Shown: positions 52,826-62,791 of the stretch, piece after piece | Position numbering within the stretch: the stretch's first letter is position 1 | Layout: each line of letters begins with the position of its first letter | Origin: Methanococcoides sp. EBM-47 | GTDB lineage: Archaea > Halobacteriota > Methanosarcinia > Methanosarcinales > Methanosarcinaceae | NCBI GenBank assembly: GCA_001896725.1 | Contig: MPPA01000033.1 | Location: 140,328-204,327 of the forward strand | Reading direction: 5' to 3' | Length of the DNA stretch: 64,000 nucleotides | Position numbers and translations under genes: made by a program | The notes under the pieces: model-generated | Told to the model about the DNA's origin: nothing | Database searches by the model: none | The model's input: the letters and a program-made list of their open reading frames with translations, nothing else

Positions 52826-54154
52826 ATGTCATTTAGTTTAAGGACACATTATACGTCCCAGATAGACCCGAAAACTATGAACGGTGCTGAAGTGACCCTG
52901 GCTGGCTGGGTATACGAAGTAAGAGACCTTGGAGGTATTTGTTTTGTCGTACTGCGTGACCGGGAAGGTCGCGCACAGATAACTTTGGTCAAAAAGAGAA
53001 CAGATCCCGAGCTTCTTGAAACTGCAAGAGCACTGGTCAGGGAATCTGTGATCGCTACCACTGCTACGGTCAAAGCCGAGGCAAAAGCCCCGGGAGGATA
53101 TGAGCTCATACCTAAGGAGATCAATTTACTCAATGAAGCAGAGTCACCACTGCCCATGGATACAACCGGCAAAGTGGAAGCAGAACTGGACACACGCCTG
53201 GATTCAAGGTTCATGGACCTCAGGAGGGATAGGACCACAGCCATCTTCAAGATACGTCATGAAACGTTGCAGGCTGTCCGAAAATATCTTAGCGACAATG
53301 GATTTATCGATGTGACAAGTCCAAAGGTCGTGGCAACTGCTACTGAAGGTGGAACATCTCTTTTTCCTATAACATACTTTGACAGAGAGGCTTTTCTTAA
53401 CCAGAGCCCACAGCTTTTCAAGCAGATCCTCATGTCAGGAGGGCTGGACAAGGTCTTTGAGATAGGACCTATATTCAGAGCTGAAGAACATGATACAAGA
53501 AGACATCTCAATGAAGCTACCTCGATCGATATAGAGGCAAGTTTCTGCGACCATTTCGATGTCATGACAATACTTGAGAACATGATCGCACACGTTTATG
53601 CTCACGTAAAAGAACACGCGTCGGGTTCACTTGAAATACTTGATATAGACCTGCAGGTTCCAACAGTTCCATTTCCAAAGATCACCTATGATGAAGCACT
53701 GGAAATAGTGAATGCACATGGGGAAGAGATGCTCAAATGGGGGGACGACCTGAGCACCTTATCCGAACATACGATCGGAGAACATGTGTTCAATGAAATG
53801 GGTGTTTCCCACTACTTCATTATAGACTGGCCCACTGATATCAAGCCGTTCTATGCAATGCCATATGAGGACAGACCCAAGTTCAGCAAGTCCTTCGATA
53901 TGATGCATAGGACCATGGAGCTCTCATCAGGTGCACAGCGTATACATGTCCATGATATGCTTAAGAAAAGGATCGAGTCCCAGGGATTGGATCCGGGGGG
54001 ATTTGATTTTTATCTCAAGGCTTTCAGATATGGAATGCCTCCGCACGCAGGATGGGGTATTGGCTGTGAACGTCTTGTAATGACAATGCTGGGTGTTGAG
54101 AACATACGTGATGTAGTACTGTTCCCAAGGGACAGGCGCAGATTATCTCCCTGA
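52826..54154 (+). CDS. aspS: Aspartyl-tRNA synthetase (archaeal type)
   Basis: Charges tRNA-Asp (archaeal enzymes lacking an AsnRS partner can also charge tRNA-Asn). A 442-residue class II synthetase: N-terminal OB fold ([27 protein letters not shown]), motif 2 region [24 protein letters not shown], and motif 3 [16 protein letters not shown]. Length fits the archaeal-type enzyme, without the bacterial insertion. AGGTGAATAT precedes the ATG. It follows gatD and precedes rpiA by 9 bp. Confidence 0.97.
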   Translation: MSFSLRTHYTSQIDPKTMNGAEVTLAGWVYEVRDLGGICFVVLRDREGRAQITLVKKRTDPELLETARALVRESVIATTATVKAEAKAPGGYELIPKEINLLNEAESPLPMDTTGKVEAELDTRLDSRFMDLRRDRTTAIFKIRHETLQAVRKYLSDNGFIDVTSPKVVATATEGGTSLFPITYFDREAFLNQSPQLFKQILMSGGLDKVFEIGPIFRAEEHDTRRHLNEATSIDIEASFCDHFDVMTILENMIAHVYAHVKEHASGSLEILDIDLQVPTVPFPKITYDEALEIVNAHGEEMLKWGDDLSTLSEHTIGEHVFNEMGVSHYFIIDWPTDIKPFYAMPYEDRPKFSKSFDMMHRTMELSSGAQRIHVHDMLKKRIESQGLDPGGFDFYLKAFRYGMPPHAGWGIGCERLVMTMLGVENIRDVVLFPRDRRRLSP

Positions 54155-54163
54155 AGTGATAAC

Positions 54164-54865
54164 ATGCAGAAAAGAAACGCTACTTTGGGAAGTCCAGGTA
54201 AACAAGCTGCTGGAGAAGCAGCTGCCAGGCTTGTAGATGACGGTAGTGTGATCGGTCTTGGTACAGGCTCAACTACGGCCTTTGCTATAAAAGCAATTGG
54301 CAGAAGGATTGATGAGGGAATCGATGTACTGGCCGTTGTTACATCATATCAATCTGAAATGCTGGCCATTGAAGCAGGCATACCTCTTACAACACTGGCC
54401 GAACATCCTGAACTTGATATTACTATCGATGGTGCTGATCAAGTAGACGCTGATCTGAACGTGATCAAAGGAGGAGGAGCCGCCCACACAAAAGAAAAGG
54501 TCGTAGCATTTTCTTCAGATCAATTCGTGGTAGTTGTGGATGGGTCAAAAATGAAGGAACAACTTGACCATTTCGTGCCCATAGAAGTACTGCCTTATGC
54601 AAAGGAACTGGTCATGAGATGCGTGCATGAACTGGGTGGAGAGCCACGGTTGCGCTTAGCTTCACAAAAAGATGGTCCTGTGATTACCGATAATGGGAAC
54701 TTCGTTATAGATGCAGCATTCGGAACTATAGATAATGTGGAAGCTCTTTCTATTTCCCTGTCAATGTGTCCAGGAGTTGTAGAACATGGGATTTTCACCG
54801 ATGTGGTGGATGCGGTATTCATTGGCAATACAGACGGGTCCGTAAAAAGGCTGGATACCCTATGA
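54164..54865 (+). CDS. rpiA: Ribose 5-phosphate isomerase A
   Basis: Interconverts ribose 5-phosphate and ribulose 5-phosphate. The 233-residue protein has the phosphate-binding [16 protein letters not shown], the conserved [28 protein letters not shown] block (catalytic Asp and Lys) and [11 protein letters not shown]. Standard length. Starts 9 bp after aspS, so the pair is likely co-transcribed. Converges with the PhoU/TrkA-C gene. Confidence 0.97.
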   Translation: MQKRNATLGSPGKQAAGEAAARLVDDGSVIGLGTGSTTAFAIKAIGRRIDEGIDVLAVVTSYQSEMLAIEAGIPLTTLAEHPELDITIDGADQVDADLNVIKGGGAAHTKEKVVAFSSDQFVVVVDGSKMKEQLDHFVPIEVLPYAKELVMRCVHELGGEPRLRLASQKDGPVITDNGNFVIDAAFGTIDNVEALSISLSMCPGVVEHGIFTDVVDAVFIGNTDGSVKRLDTL

Positions 54866-54878
54866 AAAAAAGGGTATC
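54854..54878. terminator. Bidirectional terminator hairpin
   Basis: GATACCC (54854-54860) and GGGTATC (54872-54878) form a perfect 7-bp stem around an A-rich loop. The stem spans the end of rpiA and the last codon of the converging PhoU/TrkA-C gene, so it could end both transcripts. Confidence 0.5.
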
Positions 54879-56082
54879 ATTTATTCACGTCAAGAGGGCA
54901 GGCACACATTTCTATAAGCGCTTCTTCACCAGTACGTGAACCCCGGGCTATAAGGACATCGTCCGTCTGCACCTGTGTGTTCTTTTTAGGACTATACAGC
55001 CATTTTTCCCCTCTCTTTATAGCCATGACATAGACCCCAGTCTCTGTTTCAAGTTTTAGCTGGCCAAAGGTCTTTCCTACAATAGGTGAGCAGCTTTCCA
55101 CAGTCAGGCGTGTTATCACCTCATCTGATTGACGCACGGCTATGGTAACAACCGGATGCAGTTCTATATCCCTTAGTACAATGTCCGCTATAGTATATGC
55201 TGCATCTGAGATGGACTCGGAAGAGTTTGCAAGGTGTAAAAGCCCACGCAGTTGATTGACATCTGAAACATGCTTGGCGGTCTCAAGGACCCAATGCTGC
55301 AATTCATATTTCATACAATCCATCTTATATTCGATGGCTTTGACCTCTTCAGCTATATCTTCATTATCAAAGAGCAATGCTGAATATGCAAGACCTACGG
55401 ACATTTCAGCCATATCCTTCATATCTACAATGATATCTACTGCTTTTTCAAGGTCTTTTAATATCTTTTCGTGTTTTATTTCCTTTGGAATGCACTTTTC
55501 ATTTGTCACAAGTTCTGTAAAAAGTAAAACCCCTTCATCATGCCCTCTCGCAAAGAGTACATCATCGGCCCTGATCCTTGTTTCATGATTTGGATTGTAG
55601 ATCCAGTCATTCTGCCTGCGAATAGCTATCACCCACATACCCGTTTCGGTATCGAGCTCAATGTCCCCCAGAGTATGACCTGCAACTTTGGATTCCGGAC
55701 TGACCGTAGCTCTCACTATGGTCTCAGCCGCTTCTCTTAGAGCAAGCTTCAACTCCATTGGTATACCCATTTCCATGAGCACTATCTTTGCAATATCCCC
55801 GGCAGCATCGGCGATACCTTCCGAGGCCTGGGCAACCTGCAGGACACCGGCCATCTCTTCGGCCTCCTCCACACGCCTTGTACTTAGCATGGCAGTGATC
55901 TTCATGTGATAATAGAGGGTATCCATCTTGTCTTCAAGACGCACTACCTCTTCAGCAATGTCCTCATTGTCATAGATCATGGCAGAATATGCCAGGTCCA
56001 CCATCAGTTCCGAGGTGTCTTTCATCTCAATGAGCATATCCTTAAGGTTTCTTGGGGTATATCGTATCTCTTTCGGACTCAT
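54877..56082 (-). CDS. Duplicated PhoU and TrkA-C domain protein
   Basis: A 401-residue cytoplasmic protein made of two similar halves of about 200 residues. Each has a PhoU-like helical bundle (MIYDNEDIAEEVVRLEDKMD; LLFDNEDIAEEVKAIEYKMD) followed by a TrkA-C (RCK_C) ligand-binding module (VAGHTLGDIELDTETGMWVIAIRR; IVGKTFGQLKLETETGVYVMAIKR). Such proteins usually sit with ion channels and transporters. It follows two MgtE half transporters on the same strand after a 59-bp gap, so it is likely the regulatory subunit of that magnesium system. Confidence 0.85.
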   Translation of the reverse strand: MSPKEIRYTPRNLKDMLIEMKDTSELMVDLAYSAMIYDNEDIAEEVVRLEDKMDTLYYHMKITAMLSTRRVEEAEEMAGVLQVAQASEGIADAAGDIAKIVLMEMGIPMELKLALREAAETIVRATVSPESKVAGHTLGDIELDTETGMWVIAIRRQNDWIYNPNHETRIRADDVLFARGHDEGVLLFTELVTNEKCIPKEIKHEKILKDLEKAVDIIVDMKDMAEMSVGLAYSALLFDNEDIAEEVKAIEYKMDCMKYELQHWVLETAKHVSDVNQLRGLLHLANSSESISDAAYTIADIVLRDIELHPVVTIAVRQSDEVITRLTVESCSPIVGKTFGQLKLETETGVYVMAIKRGEKWLYSPKKNTQVQTDDVLIARGSRTGEEALIEMCACPLDVNK

Positions 56083-56141
56083 AATGTTCTATCAGCTCTG
56101 ATCTATTTTCATTTTAGGATATAGCTTTCGGGTTTATTATA

Positions 56142-56699
56142 TTATAGCATGCTGAACATGCGCAGGGTAATAAATATGCCTGCGACACCCACCAGATCTC
56201 CCATGGTCGCAATGATGGGGATCACAGTATCGTCGGGGTCCAGTCCGAACCTGTGGGACATAAAGGATATCAACACGGTCATAAAGAAAACAACTGTGAG
56301 CTCAATGCCGCCTGCGATCAGGCATATCTTGAAAAGCACGAATATGCCGATCCCTATTCCCATCAGGTGTCCTGTAAGCCAGACTATGAAACTTAACACC
56401 GCGCTGGCTGTGAGACCCACTATCAGAGCCGCCAGGACGCTGTTCCTTACGACGGGGTTCTTTGTGATATGCCCACCAAGACCCATGTGCAGGGCAGAGG
56501 AGATCCTGGCACCCAGCATGCTGCCTGTGTCTCCTCCTATTTTGATGAGCGAGGGAATGAGCAACAGAATGATGGGCATGGAAACGAGCTGGTCAAGCCT
56601 GTAGTTCAGGATCTGCCCGGTGATAAGCCCGATGAACGAGGTGGTCACCAGGATCGGGAACCCTCTTCCTACGATGCCTCTTATTGTGTAATAGGTCAT
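56142..56699 (-). CDS. MgtE/SLC41-type membrane domain, second half transporter
   Basis: A 185-residue membrane protein of about five helices. It matches the membrane part of the MgtE magnesium channel family (GGDTGSMLGARISSALHMGLG; FGLDPDDTVIPIIATMGDLVGV), without the cytoplasmic N and CBS domains. It overlaps the preceding half by ATGA, so both are made together and probably form one channel. Its DPDDTVIP motif is the conserved gate segment of the family. Confidence 0.85.
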   Translation of the reverse strand: MTYYTIRGIVGRGFPILVTTSFIGLITGQILNYRLDQLVSMPIILLLIPSLIKIGGDTGSMLGARISSALHMGLGGHITKNPVVRNSVLAALIVGLTASAVLSFIVWLTGHLMGIGIGIFVLFKICLIAGGIELTVVFFMTVLISFMSHRFGLDPDDTVIPIIATMGDLVGVAGIFITLRMFSML

Positions 56700-57316
56700 A
56701 GGAGAAGCACCACCTTCGCAGCCAGGAAAAGCATTAGCATGGAAACGATGTCCCCTATGGTCGCAATGGCCGGAGTGACGACATTATCGGGATCGAAACC
56801 GAACCGGAACATACCAAGAGCCAGGAAAACGGCTACTACTGATAATATGAGTCCTGAGGATACCCCGGCCAGCACAGCTATGAACATGAGCTTCAGCGCG
56901 CCGGCACTTTCAAGACCGAATGCGATGATCACGAAATGTCCAAGCAGTCCAAGAATAGCTGAAATGATGAAGCTCAGCAGCATTGAACCTTCAATGTTGT
57001 TGATAAGTTCTGGATTGTTCTCTATCTTGGTGATAAGACCCATGTGTATGGCACTGCCAAGACGTGAACCCAGAGTACAGGAAATATTGCCGCGCATACC
57101 AAGCACGGCAGGCGAGATGACTATCAATCCGGGAATGAGTTGCAGTTCTTCTGTCATACCGGAAAGAATGATACCTGCTATCACTCCTCCTATGGTAGCT
57201 ATGATCTCAAAGGGTAACGCTTCACGTACTATCGACGAGATGCTGGCATAGTCACCAATGTACTCTTCGACTATATCTATCTCACTCTCGTGTTCAGGAC
57301 GTTTACGACGAAACAT
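56696..57316 (-). CDS. MgtE/SLC41-type membrane domain, first half transporter
   Basis: A 206-residue membrane protein with an acidic N-terminal tail (EHESEIDIVEEYIGDYASIS), then about five helices with MRGNISCTLGSRLGSAIHMG and FGFDPDNVVTPAIATIGDIVS, the same core as the following gene. First gene of a three-gene operon (half, half, PhoU/TrkA-C). No CBS domain; sensing was probably moved to the separate protein. The tRNA-Val gene lies divergent, 128 bp away. Confidence 0.85.
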   Translation of the reverse strand: MFRRKRPEHESEIDIVEEYIGDYASISSIVREALPFEIIATIGGVIAGIILSGMTEELQLIPGLIVISPAVLGMRGNISCTLGSRLGSAIHMGLITKIENNPELINNIEGSMLLSFIISAILGLLGHFVIIAFGLESAGALKLMFIAVLAGVSSGLILSVVAVFLALGMFRFGFDPDNVVTPAIATIGDIVSMLMLFLAAKVVLLL

Positions 57317-57443
57317 AGTAGCTATACTTCCATCTTTCTATTAAAATACTGTTCATGACAGATATCTGTAGCTCATCAAAAAAGACTATATACTCCTAGT
57401 TACATTTAGGGTACCGCATAACCGATCATTTAAAGATAAGGAA

Positions 57444-57517
57444 GGGCCCGTGGTCTAGCCGGTTATGACATCGCCTTTACACGGCGGGGATCCTGAGTTC
57501 GAATCTCAGCGGGCCCA
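57444..57517 (+). tRNA. tRNA-Val (anticodon UAC)
   Basis: A full 74-nt cloverleaf: acceptor GGGCCCG/CGGGCCC, D arm GTC-TAGCCGGTTAT-GAC, anticodon arm TCGCC-TTTACAC-GGCGG with anticodon TAC at 57478-57480, five-base variable loop, T arm CTGAG-TTCGAAT-CTCAG, discriminator A. CCA is not encoded. It is the attachment site of the integrated element that follows; the 3' half may have come from the element. Confidence 0.96.
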
Positions 57518-57813
57518 CTCAACACATCAGCCTCAGCTGATGGTTGTTTTTGCAAAGACATAAACTGTTTTTCTAACATCTCAACTCTATCTTCAAGTGT
57601 TTTATTGCTCATAGGTTTTATAACTTTAAGTTCTCCATCGAATTCTTCATCAAGGGATATTACATACACGGGTTTGCTGTTGTATTCAGTTTTGAAGATG
57701 TATACGTTTTCTCCTGCAATATCAGTTTCCGATTTTGGAAGCCTCACTAGAGGGTATATAATCTTAGGTTTTGCTTTATGAGTGATGACTTTAGATTTCC
57801 CTAATAATTTCAT
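57463..57813 (-). CDS. Small element protein with coiled coil, running into the tRNA antisense
   Basis: A 116-residue protein: residues 1-70 predicted beta-rich (KVITHKAKPKIIYPLVRLPKSE, VYIFKTEYNSKPVYVISLDEEF), residues 72-95 a coiled coil (NKTLEDRVEMLEKQFMSLQ), and a tail of about 18 residues (GPAEIRTQDPRRVKAMS) that is simply the antisense of the tRNA-Val gene. The frame crosses the whole 3' half of the tRNA and stops at 57463. GAGG nine bases before the ATG. A truncated paralogue is found beside the second tRNA fragment (63696-63821), so this is a typical left-end gene of the element. Function unknown. Confidence 0.65.
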   Translation of the reverse strand: MKLLGKSKVITHKAKPKIIYPLVRLPKSETDIAGENVYIFKTEYNSKPVYVISLDEEFDGELKVIKPMSNKTLEDRVEMLEKQFMSLQKQPSAEADVLSGPAEIRTQDPRRVKAMS

Positions 57814-58803
57814 AATTTTATCCTCAGATAATAGACAATTGTTATCAAACGGTTTTATAACTTACTATTTCAAGGTTATATAACAATAAATATTCTTATA
57901 ATATTTTTCGGTTGATAGTAGACAAATGATTTTACAACTGATTTCTGCTTTGAAAACAGGTACATGCTGCATATTAAATCTTGCATACGACTAAGAAAAA
58001 TTAACTACAAATATGAGATAGTTGTTTTTTCTTTAGTTTGCTGAACCTTATTTTTATCTAAAGATTTAAGGATCTATAGCCATGATTATTGATATATATA
58101 TGAAATTTTTATATAGCTTGTACTATAACAAGTGAAAATATGGATAAACATTGTAAATAAAAAATTTAAACAGAATCTTATGATGTGCATATTATAGATA
58201 ATCTTAAATATGAGTAAGAAAATTAACCGTACCTGATCACCCTATATATTGAGGGCGTTTTTTGGCGTCGTTCTTTTCTTTGGTTCCTTTTTCGGAGCCC
58301 CTGTTCGACGTTCTGAATGTTTGTGCGTTCCATTAATGACCGAACATGTAGCGCCTTTAGAAATCCTATCCACGTCCACTAAGGATAAGGCTAGAGGTAT
58401 AGGGACTTTTCTAATCAAAACTCCAAGGCAGGTCCAAGAGTGTAGATTAGATGTGCAAAAGTTACCTTAATCCAAACTATAGAGTTGCGATATAACATGA
58501 TATAACATTGGGGTATCGTTAATCTGGCTGGATAGGTGTTGGAAATTTGAATTGCCAACTAGGGTGTGTTGAGACGCTGGAGTCATCATGAAATTCGGAT
58601 TATGTCACTACCGATAATGATGGCACTGGGTGACACTTGAAACGGTGGACTCAATATGATTGCAAGTATTTGAACCATATGTGTTCTGTTAAATAACCCC
58701 CTTTTTCTCAAATCTGTTGATTTTCTGAGCCACATGGTTCTGATTCTTTCTCTCAACAGATGAAGTGTTGAAGGGTGAGATAAACTATGGGAGTAGATAT
58801 AAA
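57814..58803. other. AT-rich region of the element without a clear gene
   Basis: About 990 bp. A frame at 58249-58470 (plus, 73 codons, TTG start) is unrecognised and probably chance or a relic. A tandem GATATAACAT repeat lies at 58489-58508. Confidence 0.4.
58712..58761. repeat. 9-bp inverted repeat upstream of the primase gene
   Basis: ATCTGTTGA (58712-58720) and TCAACAGAT (58753-58761) are exact inverses with a 32-base spacer, 43 bases before the primase start. It could be a terminator of earlier sequence or an operator. Confidence 0.45.
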
Positions 58804-60012
58804 ATGAATATAGATATTACTATGGTTCCACAAGTACTCAAAGAACGTAATCAATGGGTTTTGTGGAAATTAGAACAGAACGACGATGGTCGAAATACTA
58901 AGGTTCCATACAATAAGAATGGATTCAGAGCAAAGACTAATGACTCCAGTACATGGATGACTTTTGAAGATGCACGTACAGCCTATATAGAGTCGCCTGA
59001 AGAATACTCCGGCTTAGGTTTTGTATTCTCAAAAGATGACCCCTTCATTGGATTTGATTGGGACGATGTAAGAAATCCAATAACCGGAGAATTTTACTCC
59101 GATATTTTGGATGAAATTCTGAGCCTTGCATCATATGCTGAGATCTCACAAAGTGGAGAAGGAGTGCATGTGATTGCTATTGGTAAAGTACCTGGACCTA
59201 GGAGACGTAATAATGGACGTGAGATGTATGACCATGACCGCTTTTTTGTGGTTACTGGTAATCATATATCTGGAACTCCATTAACAATCAATGAAGCGCC
59301 TGAAGAAGCTATATTGGAGATTTATTCCAAGATTGATTCATCATCCACCAAAGATGCTGAGAAACTTGGCCCAAGACTTACAGACGCTGAAGTCATTGAA
59401 AAGTGTGAGAATGCTGCTAATGGCAAGCTTTTCGAGCTGCTGTATAGTGGCAATTGGCTTTCTGTTGGTAAATATCCTTCTCAAAGTGAAGCGGATTTGG
59501 CGCTTTGTAATCTTCTCGCTGCACAAACCAGAGATTCAAAGCAGATAGACAGGATCTTTTCAGGTTCTGGACTCTACAGAGATAAATGGGACCGGGATGA
59601 TTACAAGAATTTGACAATATCCAAATCTCTTGAAGATGTTAAACCTGTGGGCACAAACCCACGGGATAAATATTTCGAAGGAAGCAGGTTTGTTGTGAAA
59701 TTGCTGGTCGATGAAATATTAGAGGGCGAGCACTTTTTCACACTCTCCGACACCGGAGAACTTTATCATTACGATGGAGGTGTGTATCGGCTTGGCGGTG
59801 AGAATCTAATCAAATCAATAGCTCAAGAGAAGTTGGGCCATCAGTTCAGAATGAATTACATAGCAGAGGTTTTGGAATACATAAAGACTGAAGTTTCCGT
59901 AGACTGCAGCTCAATCAATCGAGAGAGCCATATAATCAATCTCAACAATGGTCTATATCAATTTTACCCAGATACACAATTATTGTTTTCCCATCATCTA
60001 AACATGCACTAA
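58804..60012 (+). pseudogene. Truncated primase (primpol plus D5_N, helicase missing)
   Basis: The 402-residue frame starts at ATG 58804 (GGGAG about 10 bases upstream). Residues 1-160 form a primase-polymerase domain with a DxD-type pair (FDWDDV, Asp85-Asp88), SQSGEGVHVI at 116-125 and RFFVVTGNH at 146-154. A helical-bundle region follows (residues 190-270), then a D5_N-like part ending in INLNNGLYQF. Complete proteins of this kind continue into an SF3 helicase; here a stop falls at residue 403 and no helicase frame follows in 700 bp. Replication of the element would need another helicase. Confidence 0.7.
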
Positions 60013-60720
60013 GCTCATTCTTCTTCTCACTATATCTTTTTTAAGAATTATTGAACCTGTTTTATCAATTTTTTAACTCAAAGAAAGATGGTAATTTGAA
60101 ACCTGTTCTTTTTCTTGCATGACTATACTAATGTTATTTTTTTAGTTCACCTATGTCATTGTACTATAGAGACTTCACAGCGAACTACTATATGAGTAAA
60201 CACAGGCAAACCCATAAATAAACAATCTACGCATCCTTTGCATGACAATATCTCGCGAAATCAATAGCAATTAAAGACTTTGTAACGCCCCGAATTAAAA
60301 ATAAGAATCCTACGCTGTTTATTTGTGAAATAAAGTGGTAATAAACCTTTAATTTGCATTTAAATTTATAAAATAGATGAAGTCAATGGTGGCTGGGCTC
60401 TTGCATGATAGCGATTTTTCACCAGGGACATCATAATGGTAATTTCTCCTGAGCGTTTGCATGAACGAATGGAAGAGTTTTAAAATACACTCTATCTCTG
60501 ATTTTCTGTTTATACAACTTATGATTTTACTCCACAGGTTGGGGGGGTCATAAAATTAATACGACTAAGTGTCTAAGCTAAAAGACTATTAATGATATAA
60601 AATTGATAGCTTTTATTTAATAATATAAAGAAAATAAAAATAACCTAGACACTAAAACAAACATTAGCTATGAGCCAGTAATCTCTAGCTCATCTTGATA
60701 ATAAATTAACATATAGGTTA
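60013..60720. other. AT-rich region without a gene
   Basis: About 700 bp of AT-rich sequence with only a short frame at 60436 (15 codons) and a seven-G run at 60541. The missing primase/helicase end may have been here. No repeats or RNA genes recognised. Confidence 0.4.
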
Positions 60721-62490
60721 TTAGCCAAACAAAGAATTTATAGATAGTAGTTTTTTCCCCTCTGCTACATTTGTTTGGCTCGATTCTCGAATATAAGCTG
60801 TGTTATCCACAAAAGAAACTTCAGATTGGGGTGGAATTCTGATTCTAACGACGGTCAAATGTTTATATATGATGGTATCGACTTGAGATAATACCTGAGT
60901 TTTAAGTGGGTCGGATAGTTTCGATCCCCTTATATGTTCTACAATTTTTTCCATGTATTTATCCAATGTTAAACCTAGTTTTTTGGCTTCCCTGTCTATT
61001 CCAACCACATAATTATCACTTAAATTTAGATAATCCTGCCCATATAAACTTTTGATACGTTCAGCATCTTTTTTGTCGTCTGCAACACCTATATAAATGA
61101 AACCTTCTGACATGGGACCTAAATTTGCCATACCGCAAATTGTGTTTATGATTCGATCTAGTAAATCAAATCTAAAACTGGGGTTCTCTACAAGTTCCAA
61201 TAAACCTTGTTTAAATTCATAACGAGGTGTTTCTATTTTAGACCTACGTAGAGAATTCTCAAAGTCTAAAATTAACCCAGGTCCATGTTTCAATATCGGT
61301 GGTTCTACGTATACAAAATAATGATGAATTAGGCCTACTGTTACGTTAATATTTGCTTCACGATCTTCTTTTGTTATATAATGTGTACCCAAAACCATCT
61401 TTGATTGATGATTTTTTAATGCAGCCATAATAGAACGAGAATCCGTTGGGGACTTTTGTTGATGTACCAGCAACTCATAGAAAGCCATGAATATCGCATA
61501 AAAAGAAGTTTTTATAGGATTACGGTTATTAGTTACCACAATATTACGCAATGCGTTTGCAGAAGAATCATAATCCTCAATCATGGATTTTAGTATTGAG
61601 AATACATGTTTTATATCACGATTTAAGTCATCTTCCGGGTACAAAACTAAAGCATTTTCAATTTTTTTGTACAAGTCACTTTTATTATCATATAGTTCAT
61701 TGAGAGCTTCTTTACTTCTCTTGAATGGTTCCCCTAATAGAATCGAGGTAATTATATCAGCTAACAATTCCTCATCTTCACTTTCTCTGAGTTGAGAATT
61801 CCATAGAATGCCTTGTCTTACCCAAAAAATATCATCTGCTACAAGTCCATATTTTTGTCTTAATCTGGAAGATTCAATACTAATTTCCGGCATTTCACTG
61901 AGTAGCAATATATCTTTGGATGCGTCGCCTCTGATTTCCGATGCTATTTTTCTTACAAAATCACCAAATACATTAACTACTCCGGCTTGCCTTCTCTCTT
62001 GGTTACTCAATTGCCTACCACTTGCGTTAATTCGTCCAAATATTTCTGTGATCTCTTCATCGTCATATGCTTGGAATATAGTCACAGCTAGTTGATAATC
62101 TAAAAAGTCTGCACATTTTCTAGCTTCGAGTTTGGGAAGATCTTCGGCGGCAATATCAAAAATACCCTCATTTGCTAATTGTTTGGCTCTGGTAGCTTCA
62201 TTCACATCGAAATACTTACCATCAATAGCATAAAAATTCTCAATAAAACCAAAGATGGCATTCAATCTTTGAACGCCATCCAGAATTTCATATTTTCCAG
62301 GACCATGCAATTTTGCTCTCTCTGCCAGAAGAATTAAAGGGATGGGAAAATTATTAAGGATAGTATCTATTAAAGCAATTTTTTCAACTTCGGCCCATAC
62401 AAGTTTTCTTTGATATTTGCGATTCACCAATAAATTGCCATCTCTATATAATCGGTATGCTTCTTGAATACTCATTCCTCTGGGTGTCAT
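60721..62490 (-). CDS. DUF262 (GmrS-like) N terminus fused to AlbA_2/Schlafen-like C terminus
   Basis: A 589-residue protein. Residues 5-170 match DUF262 (ParB/Srx-like NTPase fold): NRKYQRKLVW, the catalytic-type ILDGVQRLNA (Asp71-Gly-Val-Gln-Arg75; usually DGQQR) and FGRINASGRQLSNQERR. A long helical middle (190-415) follows. Residues 420-570 resemble AlbA_2/Schlafen DNA- or RNA-binding domains: RYEFKQGLLEL, IINTICGMANLGPMSEGFIYIGVADD, and AYIRESSQT. DUF262 proteins such as GmrSD, BrxU and SspE act against modified phage DNA, so a defence role is plausible but not shown. The ATG at 62490 is preferred (AGGTAAT at 62497-62501); an upstream TTG is possible. Alone on the element, apparently intact. 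Confidence 0.75.
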   Translation of the reverse strand: MTPRGMSIQEAYRLYRDGNLLVNRKYQRKLVWAEVEKIALIDTILNNFPIPLILLAERAKLHGPGKYEILDGVQRLNAIFGFIENFYAIDGKYFDVNEATRAKQLANEGIFDIAAEDLPKLEARKCADFLDYQLAVTIFQAYDDEEITEIFGRINASGRQLSNQERRQAGVVNVFGDFVRKIASEIRGDASKDILLLSEMPEISIESSRLRQKYGLVADDIFWVRQGILWNSQLRESEDEELLADIITSILLGEPFKRSKEALNELYDNKSDLYKKIENALVLYPEDDLNRDIKHVFSILKSMIEDYDSSANALRNIVVTNNRNPIKTSFYAIFMAFYELLVHQQKSPTDSRSIMAALKNHQSKMVLGTHYITKEDREANINVTVGLIHHYFVYVEPPILKHGPGLILDFENSLRRSKIETPRYEFKQGLLELVENPSFRFDLLDRIINTICGMANLGPMSEGFIYIGVADDKKDAERIKSLYGQDYLNLSDNYVVGIDREAKKLGLTLDKYMEKIVEHIRGSKLSDPLKTQVLSQVDTIIYKHLTVVRIRIPPQSEVSFVDNTAYIRESSQTNVAEGKKLLSINSLFG

Positions 62491-62527
62491 AATATTACCT
62501 AATATCAATAAACAGTTATATGTAATA

Positions 62528-62537
62528 AATTTATAGA
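62528..62537 (-). promoter_or_regulatory. Putative promoter of the DUF262-AlbA_2 gene
   Basis: On the minus strand, TCTATAAATTTATTA contains a TATA box about 40 bases before the ATG. It would give a leader of roughly 15 bases. Confidence 0.35.
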
Positions 62538-62791
62538 TGATGATACAAATTTCTTCAACTTTTTTGTAATTCTAATTGGGTTTCGAGTTCATTTCTATTA
62601 AATTTCTAATCATGTTTCACCCATTTGAGCAGTTTTACCCTTCTCCAGTTTTACGCCAACCACCAGCAGATAAATCAAGGCAACTATAAAGAAATTTAAC
62701 TTCAAACTTCCCACATCTACTTGTCCTCATCTTTTGCCTGCTATACTGCCTATATGCAGGTGCCCCTGAACAGTTAGTTTTAAACTCCTCG

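Noticed and set aside
58249..58470. 73-codon frame in the integrated element
   Set aside because: TTG start, no recognisable family and an odd composition; noted only in the gap description.
62638..62790. Possible regulatory repeat before the integrase end
   Set aside because: No convincing inverted or direct repeats were found on inspection.
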